DNA of 64,000 bases from Candidatus Hydrogenisulfobacillus filiaventi (lineage in GTDB: Bacteria; Bacillota; Sulfobacillia; Sulfobacillales; R501), in NCBI GenBank assembly GCA_902809825.1, contig LR778114.1, positions 930,001 to 994,000 of the forward strand. The letters are read 5' to 3'. Under the pieces are notes generated by a model that ran no database searches, was not told the origin of the DNA, and worked only from the letters and a program-made list of their open reading frames with translations. Both the position numbers and the translations under genes were made by a program. Below are positions 23,456-31,552 of this stretch, one piece after another. How positions within the stretch are numbered: the stretch's first letter is position 1; each line of letters opens with the position of its first letter.

Positions 23456-24046
23456 GTGGCCGGCAAAGCGCCGCAGAAAGCCGGATGGACACGCCGCGGC
23501 TTTTTCAACTGGGTGCTCAATGTCGTTCTGGGCGCCATCGCCATCCTGATTGCCATCCCCACAGTGGGAACGCTTATCTACCCGGCGTTTGCCAAATCCC
23601 CGCCCACCTGGGTGAAGCTGGGGCCGGCCGACGACCTGCAGCAGCTATCCCTTAAGGCCGGCAACGGTTCCGTGGGGAGCGTGGCCAAGGCCCCCTACAC
23701 CTATTTGCGGGTGGACCATTGGGCGAAGCAGCCGGACAGCGATTACGCCTACCTGCGCTATATCGGCGGCAGCTGCCTGTTCTTCATCCTGTCCCCCATT
23801 TGCACCCATCTGGGCTGTCACGTGAACTGGGTGCAATCAGCTAACCAGTTCCACTGCCCCTGCCACGGTAGTGTGTACACCATCGACGGCACCAACGTCT
23901 CGGGTCCCGCCCCGCGCCCGCTGGGCGTGTTCAAGTGGAAGATGGTGGGGTCCGACGTCTACATCGCCGTGGAGTCCTCGACCTTCACCCACGCCGAATG
24001 CCGGACTTCGGAGGCGGATAAAGAGCCATGTACTCGAATTTCGTAA
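23456..24046 (+). CDS. qcrA: Rieske iron-sulfur subunit of menaquinol:cytochrome c reductase
   Basis: A 196-residue protein with a twin-arginine-like WTRRGFFNWV followed by one transmembrane helix. The Rieske ligands are CTHLGC and CPCHGS near residues 121 and 139. The N-terminal helix anchors it and the cluster faces outward. GTG 23456 is preceded by AAAGGTGATGAG, a long anti-SD match. It overlaps qcrB by 19 bases. It takes electrons from menaquinol at the Qo site and passes them to the cytochrome c part of QcrC. Confidence 0.93.
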   Translation: MAGKAPQKAGWTRRGFFNWVLNVVLGAIAILIAIPTVGTLIYPAFAKSPPTWVKLGPADDLQQLSLKAGNGSVGSVAKAPYTYLRVDHWAKQPDSDYAYLRYIGGSCLFFILSPICTHLGCHVNWVQSANQFHCPCHGSVYTIDGTNVSGPAPRPLGVFKWKMVGSDVYIAVESSTFTHAECRTSEADKEPCTRIS

Positions 24047-24699
24047 AGTGGCTGGACGAGCGGCTGATGGTCACGCCCCTGTGGCGGGACATGGCCGACC
24101 ATCCGGTGCCGGAACAGGCCAATCCCAGCGAGCGGGTGTCCGCCTTTGTCTACTGCTTCGGCGGGGTGACCTTCCTGCTCATCATCTCCCAGTTCATCAC
24201 CGGCATGTTCCTGGCCCTCTATTACGTGCCTGACATCGTCAACTCCTACAACTCCACCAAGTACATCATGACCCATGTGACCTTCGGCAGCTGGCTCATC
24301 AGCATGCACAACTGGGGGTCCTCCCTGATCATCATCATGGTGACCCTGCACATGCTGCGCATTTACTGGATGGGCGTCTACAAGAAGCCGCGGGAGGGCA
24401 ACTGGATCATCGGCGTCACCCTGCTGCTGCTGATCCTGGCCTTCGGGTTCACCGGCTACCTGCTGCCCTGGGATGAGAAGGCCTATTTCGCCACCCAGGT
24501 GGGCGTGAGCTTTCTGAAGTACGTGCCCTTCATCGGCAATGCCCTGGTGAAGATCCTTCAGGGGGGCAACAGCATCGGGGCCGACACCCTGACCCATTTC
24601 TTCGCCCTGCATGTGCTCTTCCTGCCCGCCCTGCTGCTGACGTTCCTGGCCTTCCACTTCATGCTGATCCGGCGGCACGGGATCAGCGGGCCCTATTAA
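24028..24699 (+). CDS. qcrB: Cytochrome b6 subunit of menaquinol:cytochrome c reductase
   Basis: A 223-residue cytochrome b with four membrane helices, matching the 224-residue Bacillus QcrB. The histidine pairs for two hemes are in the SMHNWG and TLHMLR region and in HFFALH and FHFMLIRRHG. The Qo loop begins after GFTGYLLPWDEKAY, a near-universal b6 signature. It starts at ATG 24028 inside the end of qcrA. The b6 form, with subunit IV on a separate gene, resembles plastid b6f as well as Bacillus enzymes. Confidence 0.95.
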   Translation: MYSNFVKWLDERLMVTPLWRDMADHPVPEQANPSERVSAFVYCFGGVTFLLIISQFITGMFLALYYVPDIVNSYNSTKYIMTHVTFGSWLISMHNWGSSLIIIMVTLHMLRIYWMGVYKKPREGNWIIGVTLLLLILAFGFTGYLLPWDEKAYFATQVGVSFLKYVPFIGNALVKILQGGNSIGADTLTHFFALHVLFLPALLLTFLAFHFMLIRRHGISGPY

Positions 24700-24738
24700 G
24701 GCCGTGAGCGCAGCGGGAACGGAGAAGGGAGGCTATCG

Positions 24739-25467
24739 ATGCGCGACCCCGTCATGAACGAGGAGCACCACGCCAAGGAGTATCAGAGCCGCGGGGTGGT
24801 GCCCTTCTGGCCGGAGCATTTCCTCAAGGAAATGGTCATCGGCATCACGGCCCTGGGCACCCTGTTCGTTTTCGGGCTGTTCGTCCATCCCGCCCTGGGT
24901 CATATCGCCGACCCGGCCGACTGGGCCTACGTGCCGGCGCCGGACTGGTACTTCTACTCGGTGCAGAACTTCTTTGATGTGGCCGGGTTCTACTGGAGCC
25001 AGGCCGGGCTGGTTAAGTACGACTGGATCCTGATGTTTCTCATCCCCTTCCTGGGCATTGTGGTGCTGTACGCCGTGCCCTGGATCGACCGCTACCGCGA
25101 ACGGCGGCTGCTGAAGCGGCCGTTGATGTTCGGGCTGCTGGTGGTGGGCATCCTGGCCATGGGCTACTTCACCGTCAATGGGGTCTACGCCCACGACACC
25201 CTGGTGGCCCAGGAGCCGGTCAACATCTTCAAGTCCTCCTGCGAGACCTGCCATGCCATCAACGGGCTGGGCGGCAACACGACCGGGGTCATCAAGACCC
25301 CCACCGGGCAGTACATCTACCCGCCCAACCTGACCCACGTGGGCAGCTACATGACCCCGGCCGAGATCAAGGCCCAGCTGGTGAACCCGGTCGGCGGGAT
25401 GCCGCAGCTGAGCCTGCCGCCGGCGGCGGTCAAGGACCTGGTCCCCTGGCTGGCGGCCCACAAGTAA
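24739..25467 (+). CDS. qcrC: Subunit IV/cytochrome c fusion of the bc complex
   Basis: A 242-residue fusion. The first half is subunit IV-like with three membrane helices and the PDWYFYSVQNFF segment. The PEWY-like quinol site appears as APDWYFYS. The C-terminal third is an outward-facing cytochrome c domain with one heme site CETCH, and a methionine axial ligand is probably in GGMPQLS. This design is the one known from Bacillus and Heliobacteria. ATG 24739 follows GAAGGGAGG. It is the last gene of the qcr operon. Confidence 0.94.
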   Translation: MRDPVMNEEHHAKEYQSRGVVPFWPEHFLKEMVIGITALGTLFVFGLFVHPALGHIADPADWAYVPAPDWYFYSVQNFFDVAGFYWSQAGLVKYDWILMFLIPFLGIVVLYAVPWIDRYRERRLLKRPLMFGLLVVGILAMGYFTVNGVYAHDTLVAQEPVNIFKSSCETCHAINGLGGNTTGVIKTPTGQYIYPPNLTHVGSYMTPAEIKAQLVNPVGGMPQLSLPPAAVKDLVPWLAAHK

Positions 25468-25480
25468 GCGGCGGTTGGTG

Positions 25481-25512
25481 GAACAGGCGCCGGGCGGCGC
25501 CTGTTCTGCTTT
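25481..25512 (+). terminator. Intrinsic terminator of qcrABC
   Basis: GAACAGGCGCC at 25481-25491 pairs perfectly with 25496-25506 around a GGGC loop, giving an 11-bp stem only 13 bases after the qcrC stop. The following TGCTTTG is a weak T-tract. Confidence 0.75.
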
Positions 25513-25613
25513 GCGTCTGCTGCCGGCCCCGGCGCGGAGGGCGGGCTCTTGCCGGCTACGGTCCGGCAGGCGACAATAGAGAGGTGGTTACGCGCAGGGG
25601 CAGGAGGGCTCCG

Positions 25614-26339
25614 GTGACGGAACAGGTGGACCGGGAGCGCTTGTGGGCGCTCTACCGCCGTCTTTGGGTGGCCTTCGGGCCCCAGGGCTGGTGGCCCGCT
25701 GAGAGTCCCTTTGAGGTCGCTGTGGGGGCCATCCTTACCCAGGCCGTCTCCTGGCGCAACGTCAGTGCGGCTCTTGACCGCATCAAGGCGGCCGGCGCCC
25801 TGTCCGTGGAGGCGTTGCTGGCGGCACCGCCGGGCCGGCTGGAGGAATGGCTGCGCCCGACGCTCTATTTCCGGGCTAAGGCGGCCAAGTTGCGGACGTT
25901 CCTGGAGGCGGTCCGGGCGGCCGGGGGGCTGGAGGCGTTGTGGGCCGGCCCGCCCGCGGAGGCGCGCGCCCGCCTGCTGGCTATTCCCGGCATCGGGCCG
26001 GAGACCGCCGACGACATGATGCTGTACGGCGCCGGCCAGCCGGTGCTGGTGGTGGACGCCTACACCCATCGCATCCTGGTGCGGGCCGGAGTGGTGCCGG
26101 CGGGCCGGTTCCGCTACGAACCGCTGCGACGGGGGCTGGAGGCGGCGTTTGCGCCCCCGGACGTACCGCGCTTTAAGGAGTTTCACGCCCTGGTGGTGCG
26201 CCTGGGCAAGGACTACTGCCGTCCGCAGCCACGCTGCGGGCCGTGTCCGGCGCGGGCGGTCTGCGCCACCGGTCGGGCGCAGCCGGGGGAGGAGGAGCAG
26301 GGTGCGCTGGGAGACGTTGAGCCAGGCCGGCTTCCATGA
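25614..26339 (+). CDS. Endonuclease III-like HhH-GPD DNA glycosylase with FeS cluster
   Basis: A 241-residue base-excision enzyme. The helix-hairpin-helix is LLAIPGIGPETADDMML, and the catalytic Asp follows in VLVVDAYTHRI. The C-terminal loop CRPQPRCGPCPARAVC supplies the [4Fe-4S] cysteines. In E. coli Nth the HhH holds a catalytic Lys (GRKTA as I recall), replaced here by Glu (GPETA). The enzyme is therefore more likely a monofunctional glycosylase of the MagIII/alkyladenine type than a lyase. GTG 25614 has AGGAGGG five bases upstream. It overlaps the next gene by 38 bases. Confidence 0.82.
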   Translation: MTEQVDRERLWALYRRLWVAFGPQGWWPAESPFEVAVGAILTQAVSWRNVSAALDRIKAAGALSVEALLAAPPGRLEEWLRPTLYFRAKAAKLRTFLEAVRAAGGLEALWAGPPAEARARLLAIPGIGPETADDMMLYGAGQPVLVVDAYTHRILVRAGVVPAGRFRYEPLRRGLEAAFAPPDVPRFKEFHALVVRLGKDYCRPQPRCGPCPARAVCATGRAQPGEEEQGALGDVEPGRLP

Positions 26340-27006
26340 CCGCGTCCCCGGCCGGGTGCATACGGTGGTGTGGCCGTGGGCCGGTGTGATGTCCCACGGT
26401 CCCCAATTGCCCTTGGGTAGCGACGGACGTCTGCTGGGGGCCCTGGCGGGGGCGGTGGAGGCCCGCTGGCCGGACCGGCTGGTGCTGGCCCCGGCTGTCC
26501 CCGTGCTGCCGGCCTGGGAACTGGCGGAATGGTCTGGGACGCTGTCGGTGGGTCCGGGGGCGGCGGCGGCCTACCTGACCGACTGGGCGCTGAGCATGCT
26601 GCGCTGGGGCCTGACCGAGGTGGTTGTGCTGTTGGCCCACGAGGAGGCCGGAGGTCCCCTCGCGGAGGTGGGGCCGGCGGTAGCTGATGCGGGCGGCCGC
26701 CTGTTTGTGTTCAGCCTGGAAGGGGTGTGGACCCCCGGTGAGGTGGGGGGGCGGGAGGAGACAGCCGCCCTGCTGGCTCTCGATCCGCAGGCGGTGGCCC
26801 CCGGCGAGGCCGCGGTCAATCCCTGGCGGCCCCGGGTCCGGTTCTATGCCCGCGGGGACGGGGAGCGCCGCTGGCGGTACGGGATGCGCGGCGATGCGCG
26901 CGGGGCGGAAGCCGCCGGCGGGGCCCGGGGGCTGGAGGCCGCGATCGCAGCCCTGAGCGGGCTGCTGGAGGATATTTGGGCCGACCGGCTTTACGAGCGG
27001 GATTGA
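26302..27006 (+). CDS. Creatininase-like protein with degraded metal site
   Basis: A 234-residue protein with the overall creatinine amidohydrolase outline. The motif usually read as E-Q-HGPHLPLGTD is here MSHGPQLPLGSD, keeping one His and the Asp but losing the Glu and the second His. The family's GHGGN motif is replaced by AHEEAGG. Metal binding is therefore doubtful. GTG 26302 follows GGAGGAGGAG, a strong ribosome site within the end of the glycosylase gene, so the gene is clearly expressed. The role may be non-enzymatic or on a changed substrate. Related family members act in riboflavin/F420 and mycofactocin pathways, but nothing here points to those. Confidence 0.65.
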   Translation: MRWETLSQAGFHDRVPGRVHTVVWPWAGVMSHGPQLPLGSDGRLLGALAGAVEARWPDRLVLAPAVPVLPAWELAEWSGTLSVGPGAAAAYLTDWALSMLRWGLTEVVVLLAHEEAGGPLAEVGPAVADAGGRLFVFSLEGVWTPGEVGGREETAALLALDPQAVAPGEAAVNPWRPRVRFYARGDGERRWRYGMRGDARGAEAAGGARGLEAAIAALSGLLEDIWADRLYERD

Positions 27007-27042
27007 GGCGGCGGTCCGGTTACAGGACAAGGAGGCAGAGGC

Positions 27043-28227
27043 ATGCGGTTGTCCCGACGGGCGCAGCAGCTGGCGCCCTCGCCCACCATGGCGGTGGATG
27101 CCAAGGCAAAGGAATTGAAGGCCCAAGGCCGGAACATCATCAACTTCTCGGCCGGGGAGCCCGACTTTGACACCCCGGAGCCCATCCGGGCGGCGGGGAT
27201 CCGGGCGATTGAGAACGGGCATACCCGCTACACGGCGGTGGGGGGGACACCGGAACTGAAGCGGGCGGTGGCGGCCCGCATCCGGGAGGACATCGGCCTG
27301 ACCTACGCGCCCGGGGAGATTCTGGTCTCGGTAGGCGCCAAGCATTCCCTGTTCAACGCCGTGATGGCCCTGGTGGACCCGGGGGACGGTGTGCTGCTGC
27401 CGGTGCCGTACTGGGTCACCTATCCCGAACAGATCAAGCTGGCGGAAGGGGTGGTGCAGCCGGTACCCCTAAGCGCGGAGACCGGCTGGGCCCTGACGGC
27501 AGAGGCGGTGGAGGCTGCCCTGGACGGGCGCAGCCGCGGCCTCATCCTCAATTCCCCCAGCAACCCCACCGGGGCGGTGGTGCCTCCGGAGGAGCTAGCG
27601 CGGATCGCTGAGGTGGTACGGGCCCACGACCTTTGGGTCATTGCCGATGAGATCTACGCCCGCCTGCTCTACGACGGGGCGCGCCACCAATCCATCGCCA
27701 CCTTCCCCGGCCTGCGCGAACGCACGGTGGTCATTAACGGGGTCTCCAAGGCCTACGCCATGACCGGCTGGCGGATCGGGTATGCGGCCGGACCGGCCGA
27801 GGTGATCGCGGCGATGACCAACCTGCAGTCCCAGTCCACCTCCAACCCGGCCGCCATGACCCAGGATGCGGCGGTGGAGGCGCTGGCGGGCCCGCAGGAG
27901 GCGGTGGAGGCCATGCGCCGGGAGTTCGAGCGGCGGCGCCGGGTGGCCCTGGAGGGCCTGGCGGGGGTGCGCGGGCTGCGGGCCTTTCCGCCCCAGGGGG
28001 CTTTTTACCTGTGGATTGACGCCGGAGAGTGGATGGGCCGGGAGCTGCGGGGACGACCCATCCGCAACGCCGACGACCTGGCCCTGGTCCTGTTGGAGGA
28101 AGCGGAGGTGGCCCTGGTGCCGGGGTCGGGGTTCGGGGTGCCCACCTACCTGCGGATGTCCTACGCCACCTCCACCGCCCATATCCGGGAGGGGTTAAGC
28201 CGGCTGCAGGCGGTGCTGGGCGGCTGA
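27043..28227 (+). CDS. Class I aminotransferase, aspartate aminotransferase-like
   Basis: A 394-residue PLP enzyme of the AspB/1-gamma group found in Thermus and Bacillus. The N-terminal INFSAGEPDFDTPEPI, the NSPSNPTG loop and the PLP-lysine motif GVSKAYAMTGWRIGY near residue 235 are present, and so is the C-terminal arginine in YLRMSYATS. It most likely interconverts aspartate and oxaloacetate, and possibly prephenate. ATG 27043 has ACAAGGAGG upstream. It sits 26 bases before murD. Confidence 0.92.
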   Translation: MRLSRRAQQLAPSPTMAVDAKAKELKAQGRNIINFSAGEPDFDTPEPIRAAGIRAIENGHTRYTAVGGTPELKRAVAARIREDIGLTYAPGEILVSVGAKHSLFNAVMALVDPGDGVLLPVPYWVTYPEQIKLAEGVVQPVPLSAETGWALTAEAVEAALDGRSRGLILNSPSNPTGAVVPPEELARIAEVVRAHDLWVIADEIYARLLYDGARHQSIATFPGLRERTVVINGVSKAYAMTGWRIGYAAGPAEVIAAMTNLQSQSTSNPAAMTQDAAVEALAGPQEAVEAMRREFERRRRVALEGLAGVRGLRAFPPQGAFYLWIDAGEWMGRELRGRPIRNADDLALVLLEEAEVALVPGSGFGVPTYLRMSYATSTAHIREGLSRLQAVLGG

Positions 28228-28253
28228 GGGGGCCGGAAGGAGGAGCGCACGCG

Positions 28254-29705
28254 GTGGAACAGCCGGCCGTAGCGCAGGCGATCGTGGGGCTGGGGGTGAA
28301 CAACCGCCCCCTGGTGCCCTACCTGCTGGCGCGGACGCCGCGCATCGCGGTGGCCGACCGCCTGCCGGAGGAGGCCCTCCGGCGCATCCTGGCGGGGATG
28401 GGGGCGGACCCCGCGCGGGTGCTGGTGCTGGGCGGACCGGATTACCTGCAACAGCTGGCCGCTTTGCCCGGCCTGCGCAGCGTCTACCTGACCCCGGGGA
28501 TGGTGAAGGATACCCCGGAACTGCGGGCGCTGGAGGCGCGGGGGGTCCGGCTCACCTGCGAGACCGATCTCTTCCTGCAAGTGGTGCCCGCCCCGGTGGT
28601 GGGCATCACGGGGTCGTCCGGCAAGACCACCACCACCACCCTGACCGGTCTGGCCCTGGGCCGGTGGGCAGCCCGCACCGGCCGGCAGGCCTTTGTGGGC
28701 GGCAATATCGGCCATCCCCTCCTGCCTGAACTGGGGGCGATGCGGCCGGAGGACCGGGTGGTGCTGGAGCTGTCCAGCTTCCAGCTGGAGCGGGTGGAGC
28801 GCAGCCCCTGGGGGGCGGTGCTGCTTAACCTGAGCCCCAACCACCTGGACGTGCACGGCACCCTGGAGGCCTATGCGGCAGCCAAAAGCCGCATCTTCCG
28901 CTACCAGGGGCCGGACGACTGGCTGGTAGTGCCCTGGGGCGACCCGGTGGTCACCGCCTTGTGGGAGGGGGTGCACCGCGGCCGGCGGTGGTTTTTCAGC
29001 CCCGGGGACCCGGGGATGGCGGGTTACCGGGGTACACTGGTGGCGGACGGCTACCTCTGGTTTCAGGATGATCATGGCCGGCAGCCGGTGCTGGCGGTGC
29101 AAGACCTGCGCCTGCCCGGCCGGCACAACCTGGCTAACGCCGCGGCGGCCACCGCGGCGGTGCTGGCCGCCGGCGGGGCGGTGGAGGACATCGCCCCCGT
29201 GCTGGCCAGCTTCAGCGGGGTGCCGCACCGCCTGGAGCCCGTGGGGATGGTGGGCGGGGTACGCTTCATCAACGACTCCATCGCCACCACCCCCGACCGC
29301 ACCCTGGCTGCATTGGCGGCGGTACCGGGACCGCTGGTGGTGATCCTGGGCGGGTACGATAAGCACCTGGACTTTGCGCCCCTGGCCCGAGGTCTGCTGC
29401 AGGCCCCGGTACGGGCGGTGGTCCTGCTGGGGGCGACGGCGGGACGTATCGCCGGGGCTCTGGAGGCGGCGGCGGGACCGGCAGGGCCGCCGTTCGTGGT
29501 TGAACATGCGGCCGGGTTCGACGAGGCGGTGAGCCGGGCGCGTGCGCTGGCCCGGCCCGGGGATGCGGTCCTGCTGTCCCCGGCCTGCGCCAGCTACGAC
29601 ATGTTCCCCAATTTTGAGGTCCGGGGGGAGCGGTTCCGGACCCTGGTTCAGAACTGGGCCGGCGAGGCGGCCGGTCCGGTGTCGGAAAGGGAGGGTGGAG
29701 TATGA
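28254..29705 (+). CDS. murD: UDP-N-acetylmuramoylalanine-D-glutamate ligase
   Basis: A 483-residue Mur ligase adding D-glutamate to UDP-MurNAc-L-Ala. The ATP loop GITGSSGKTTTTTL is near residue 118, followed by NIGHP and the ELSSFQLERV segment typical of MurD. The C-terminal domain has ILGGYDKHLDF and LLSPACASYDMF. GTG 28254 follows GGAAGGAGGAG. The murD TGA overlaps the typA ATG. It stands outside any dcw cluster, and its glutamate substrate could be supplied by the dat product about 7 kb upstream. Confidence 0.94.
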   Translation: MEQPAVAQAIVGLGVNNRPLVPYLLARTPRIAVADRLPEEALRRILAGMGADPARVLVLGGPDYLQQLAALPGLRSVYLTPGMVKDTPELRALEARGVRLTCETDLFLQVVPAPVVGITGSSGKTTTTTLTGLALGRWAARTGRQAFVGGNIGHPLLPELGAMRPEDRVVLELSSFQLERVERSPWGAVLLNLSPNHLDVHGTLEAYAAAKSRIFRYQGPDDWLVVPWGDPVVTALWEGVHRGRRWFFSPGDPGMAGYRGTLVADGYLWFQDDHGRQPVLAVQDLRLPGRHNLANAAAATAAVLAAGGAVEDIAPVLASFSGVPHRLEPVGMVGGVRFINDSIATTPDRTLAALAAVPGPLVVILGGYDKHLDFAPLARGLLQAPVRAVVLLGATAGRIAGALEAAAGPAGPPFVVEHAAGFDEAVSRARALARPGDAVLLSPACASYDMFPNFEVRGERFRTLVQNWAGEAAGPVSEREGGV

Positions 29706-31531
29706 AGCGGACGGACCTGCGGAACATCGCCATCATTGCGCATGTGGATCACGGCAAGACCACCCTCGTCGACTCCATGCTGAAGCAGAGCGGTATCTTC
29801 CGCGACCCCTCGCAACTGGCGGAACGGGTGTTGGACTCCAACGATCTCGAGCGCGAGCGCGGCATCACCATCCTGGCCAAGACCACGGCGGTTACCTACC
29901 GGGGGGTGACCATCAACATCGTTGACACCCCCGGTCACGCCGACTTCGGCGGGGAGGTGGAGCGCATCCTGTCGATGGTGGACGGGGCGCTGCTGGTGGT
30001 GGACGCGACCGAGGGGCCCATGCCCCAGACCCGGTACGTGCTGCAGAAGGCCCTGGGGGCGGGGCTGCATCCCATTGTGGTCCTGAACAAGATGGATCGG
30101 GAAGGGGCCCGCCCGCGGGAAGTGGCCGACCAGGTCCTGGAGCTGTTCATTGACCTCGAGGCCTCCGATTCCCAGCTGGACTTTCCGCTCCTCTATGCCT
30201 CCGCCAAGACCGGGGTGGCGGCGCGGGAGCCGGAGCTACCGGCGGGCGGGACCCTGGCGCCGCTGTTTGACGCCATCCTGGAGCACATCCCCTGCCCGGA
30301 GGGCGACCCGGACGCCCCGTTGCAGCTCCTGGTCACCACCCTGGAGCACGATGATTATCTGGGCCGGATGGCCATCGGCCGCATCCGCCGGGGTCGTATC
30401 ACCCCCAACCAGATGGTGGCGGTGGTGCGGCATGACGGGTCGGTGGTGCGCGGGCGGGTTACCAAGGTGTTCGGCCGCCTCGGCCTCAGCCGCGTGGAGC
30501 TGCAGGAGGCGCGGGCGGGCGATATTGTCACCGTGGCCGGCCTGGAGGGGGTGGGCATCGGCGAGACCATCGCCGACGCCGACCGGCCGGAGGCACTGCC
30601 GCCCATTACGGTGGACGAGCCCACCCTTACCATCCTGCTGGGGGTGAACACCAGCCCGTTTGCGGGCCAGGACGGGACCTACGTCACGTCGCGCCATCTG
30701 CGTGAGCGGCTGTGGCGGGAGGCGGAACGGAACGTGGCCCTGCGCGTGGAGGAGACCGAGGACCCGGAGGTGTTCCGGGTCTCGGGCCGGGGCGAGCTGC
30801 ACCTGGGCATCCTCCTGGAGCAGATGCGGCGGGAGGGCTACGAGATGGAGGTCTCCAAGCCCGAGGTCATCCTGCAGGAGGGGCCGGACGGCCTGCAGGA
30901 ACCGATGGAGCGCCTGTTCCTGGACGTGCCGGACGAATATGTGGGGCCGGTGATTGAACTGCTGGGTCCGCGGCGGGCGGAGATGGTCTCCATGGGCCCG
31001 GCGGGCCCGGGGCAGACCCGGCTGGAGTTCCGGGTGCCGGCGCGCGGGCTGTTAGGCTTCCGGAGTGCCTTCGTCAACGCCACCCGGGGCTACGGGATTA
31101 TGAACCACCTGTTCGACGGCTACGGTCCCTACCTGGGCCCCATTCCGGAAAGCCCCCGCGGAGCGCTGGTGGCCCTGGAGACGGGCACCACCACCAGCTA
31201 CGCCCTCGACAACGCCCAGGAGCGGGGCACCCTGTTTGTCGGGCCGGGGGTACCGGTCTACGCTGGGATGGTGGTGGGCGAGAACAGCCGCCCGCAGGAT
31301 CTGGAGCTCAACGTGTGCCGCAAGAAGCATGTCACCAACATGCGCAGCTCCACCGCCGACGAAGCGGTGCGGCTGACCCCGCCCCGCGTGCTGACCCTGG
31401 ACCTGGCCCTGGAGTATGTCAAGAGTGACGAGCTGGTAGAGATTACGCCCCACCACATCCGCCTGCGCAAGGCCCAGCTCGACAGCCTGACCCGGAAGCG
31501 CGAACGCAAGGAGCGGGAGGCGGCGCTCTAA
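29702..31531 (+). CDS. typA: Ribosome-associated GTPase TypA/BipA
   Basis: A 609-residue translational GTPase. The G1 loop AHVDHGKTT is at residues 14-22, G2 lies around ERGITI, G3 is [15 protein letters not shown], and G4 is NKMDR. The C-terminal BipA-specific domain contains GLLGFRSAF and [16 protein letters not shown]. It helps late 50S assembly and stress adaptation. The ATG overlaps the murD stop. Confidence 0.96.
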   Translation: MKRTDLRNIAIIAHVDHGKTTLVDSMLKQSGIFRDPSQLAERVLDSNDLERERGITILAKTTAVTYRGVTINIVDTPGHADFGGEVERILSMVDGALLVVDATEGPMPQTRYVLQKALGAGLHPIVVLNKMDREGARPREVADQVLELFIDLEASDSQLDFPLLYASAKTGVAAREPELPAGGTLAPLFDAILEHIPCPEGDPDAPLQLLVTTLEHDDYLGRMAIGRIRRGRITPNQMVAVVRHDGSVVRGRVTKVFGRLGLSRVELQEARAGDIVTVAGLEGVGIGETIADADRPEALPPITVDEPTLTILLGVNTSPFAGQDGTYVTSRHLRERLWREAERNVALRVEETEDPEVFRVSGRGELHLGILLEQMRREGYEMEVSKPEVILQEGPDGLQEPMERLFLDVPDEYVGPVIELLGPRRAEMVSMGPAGPGQTRLEFRVPARGLLGFRSAFVNATRGYGIMNHLFDGYGPYLGPIPESPRGALVALETGTTTSYALDNAQERGTLFVGPGVPVYAGMVVGENSRPQDLELNVCRKKHVTNMRSSTADEAVRLTPPRVLTLDLALEYVKSDELVEITPHHIRLRKAQLDSLTRKRERKEREAAL

Positions 31532-31552
31532 CCCCGGAAAGGCAGGACGGGC

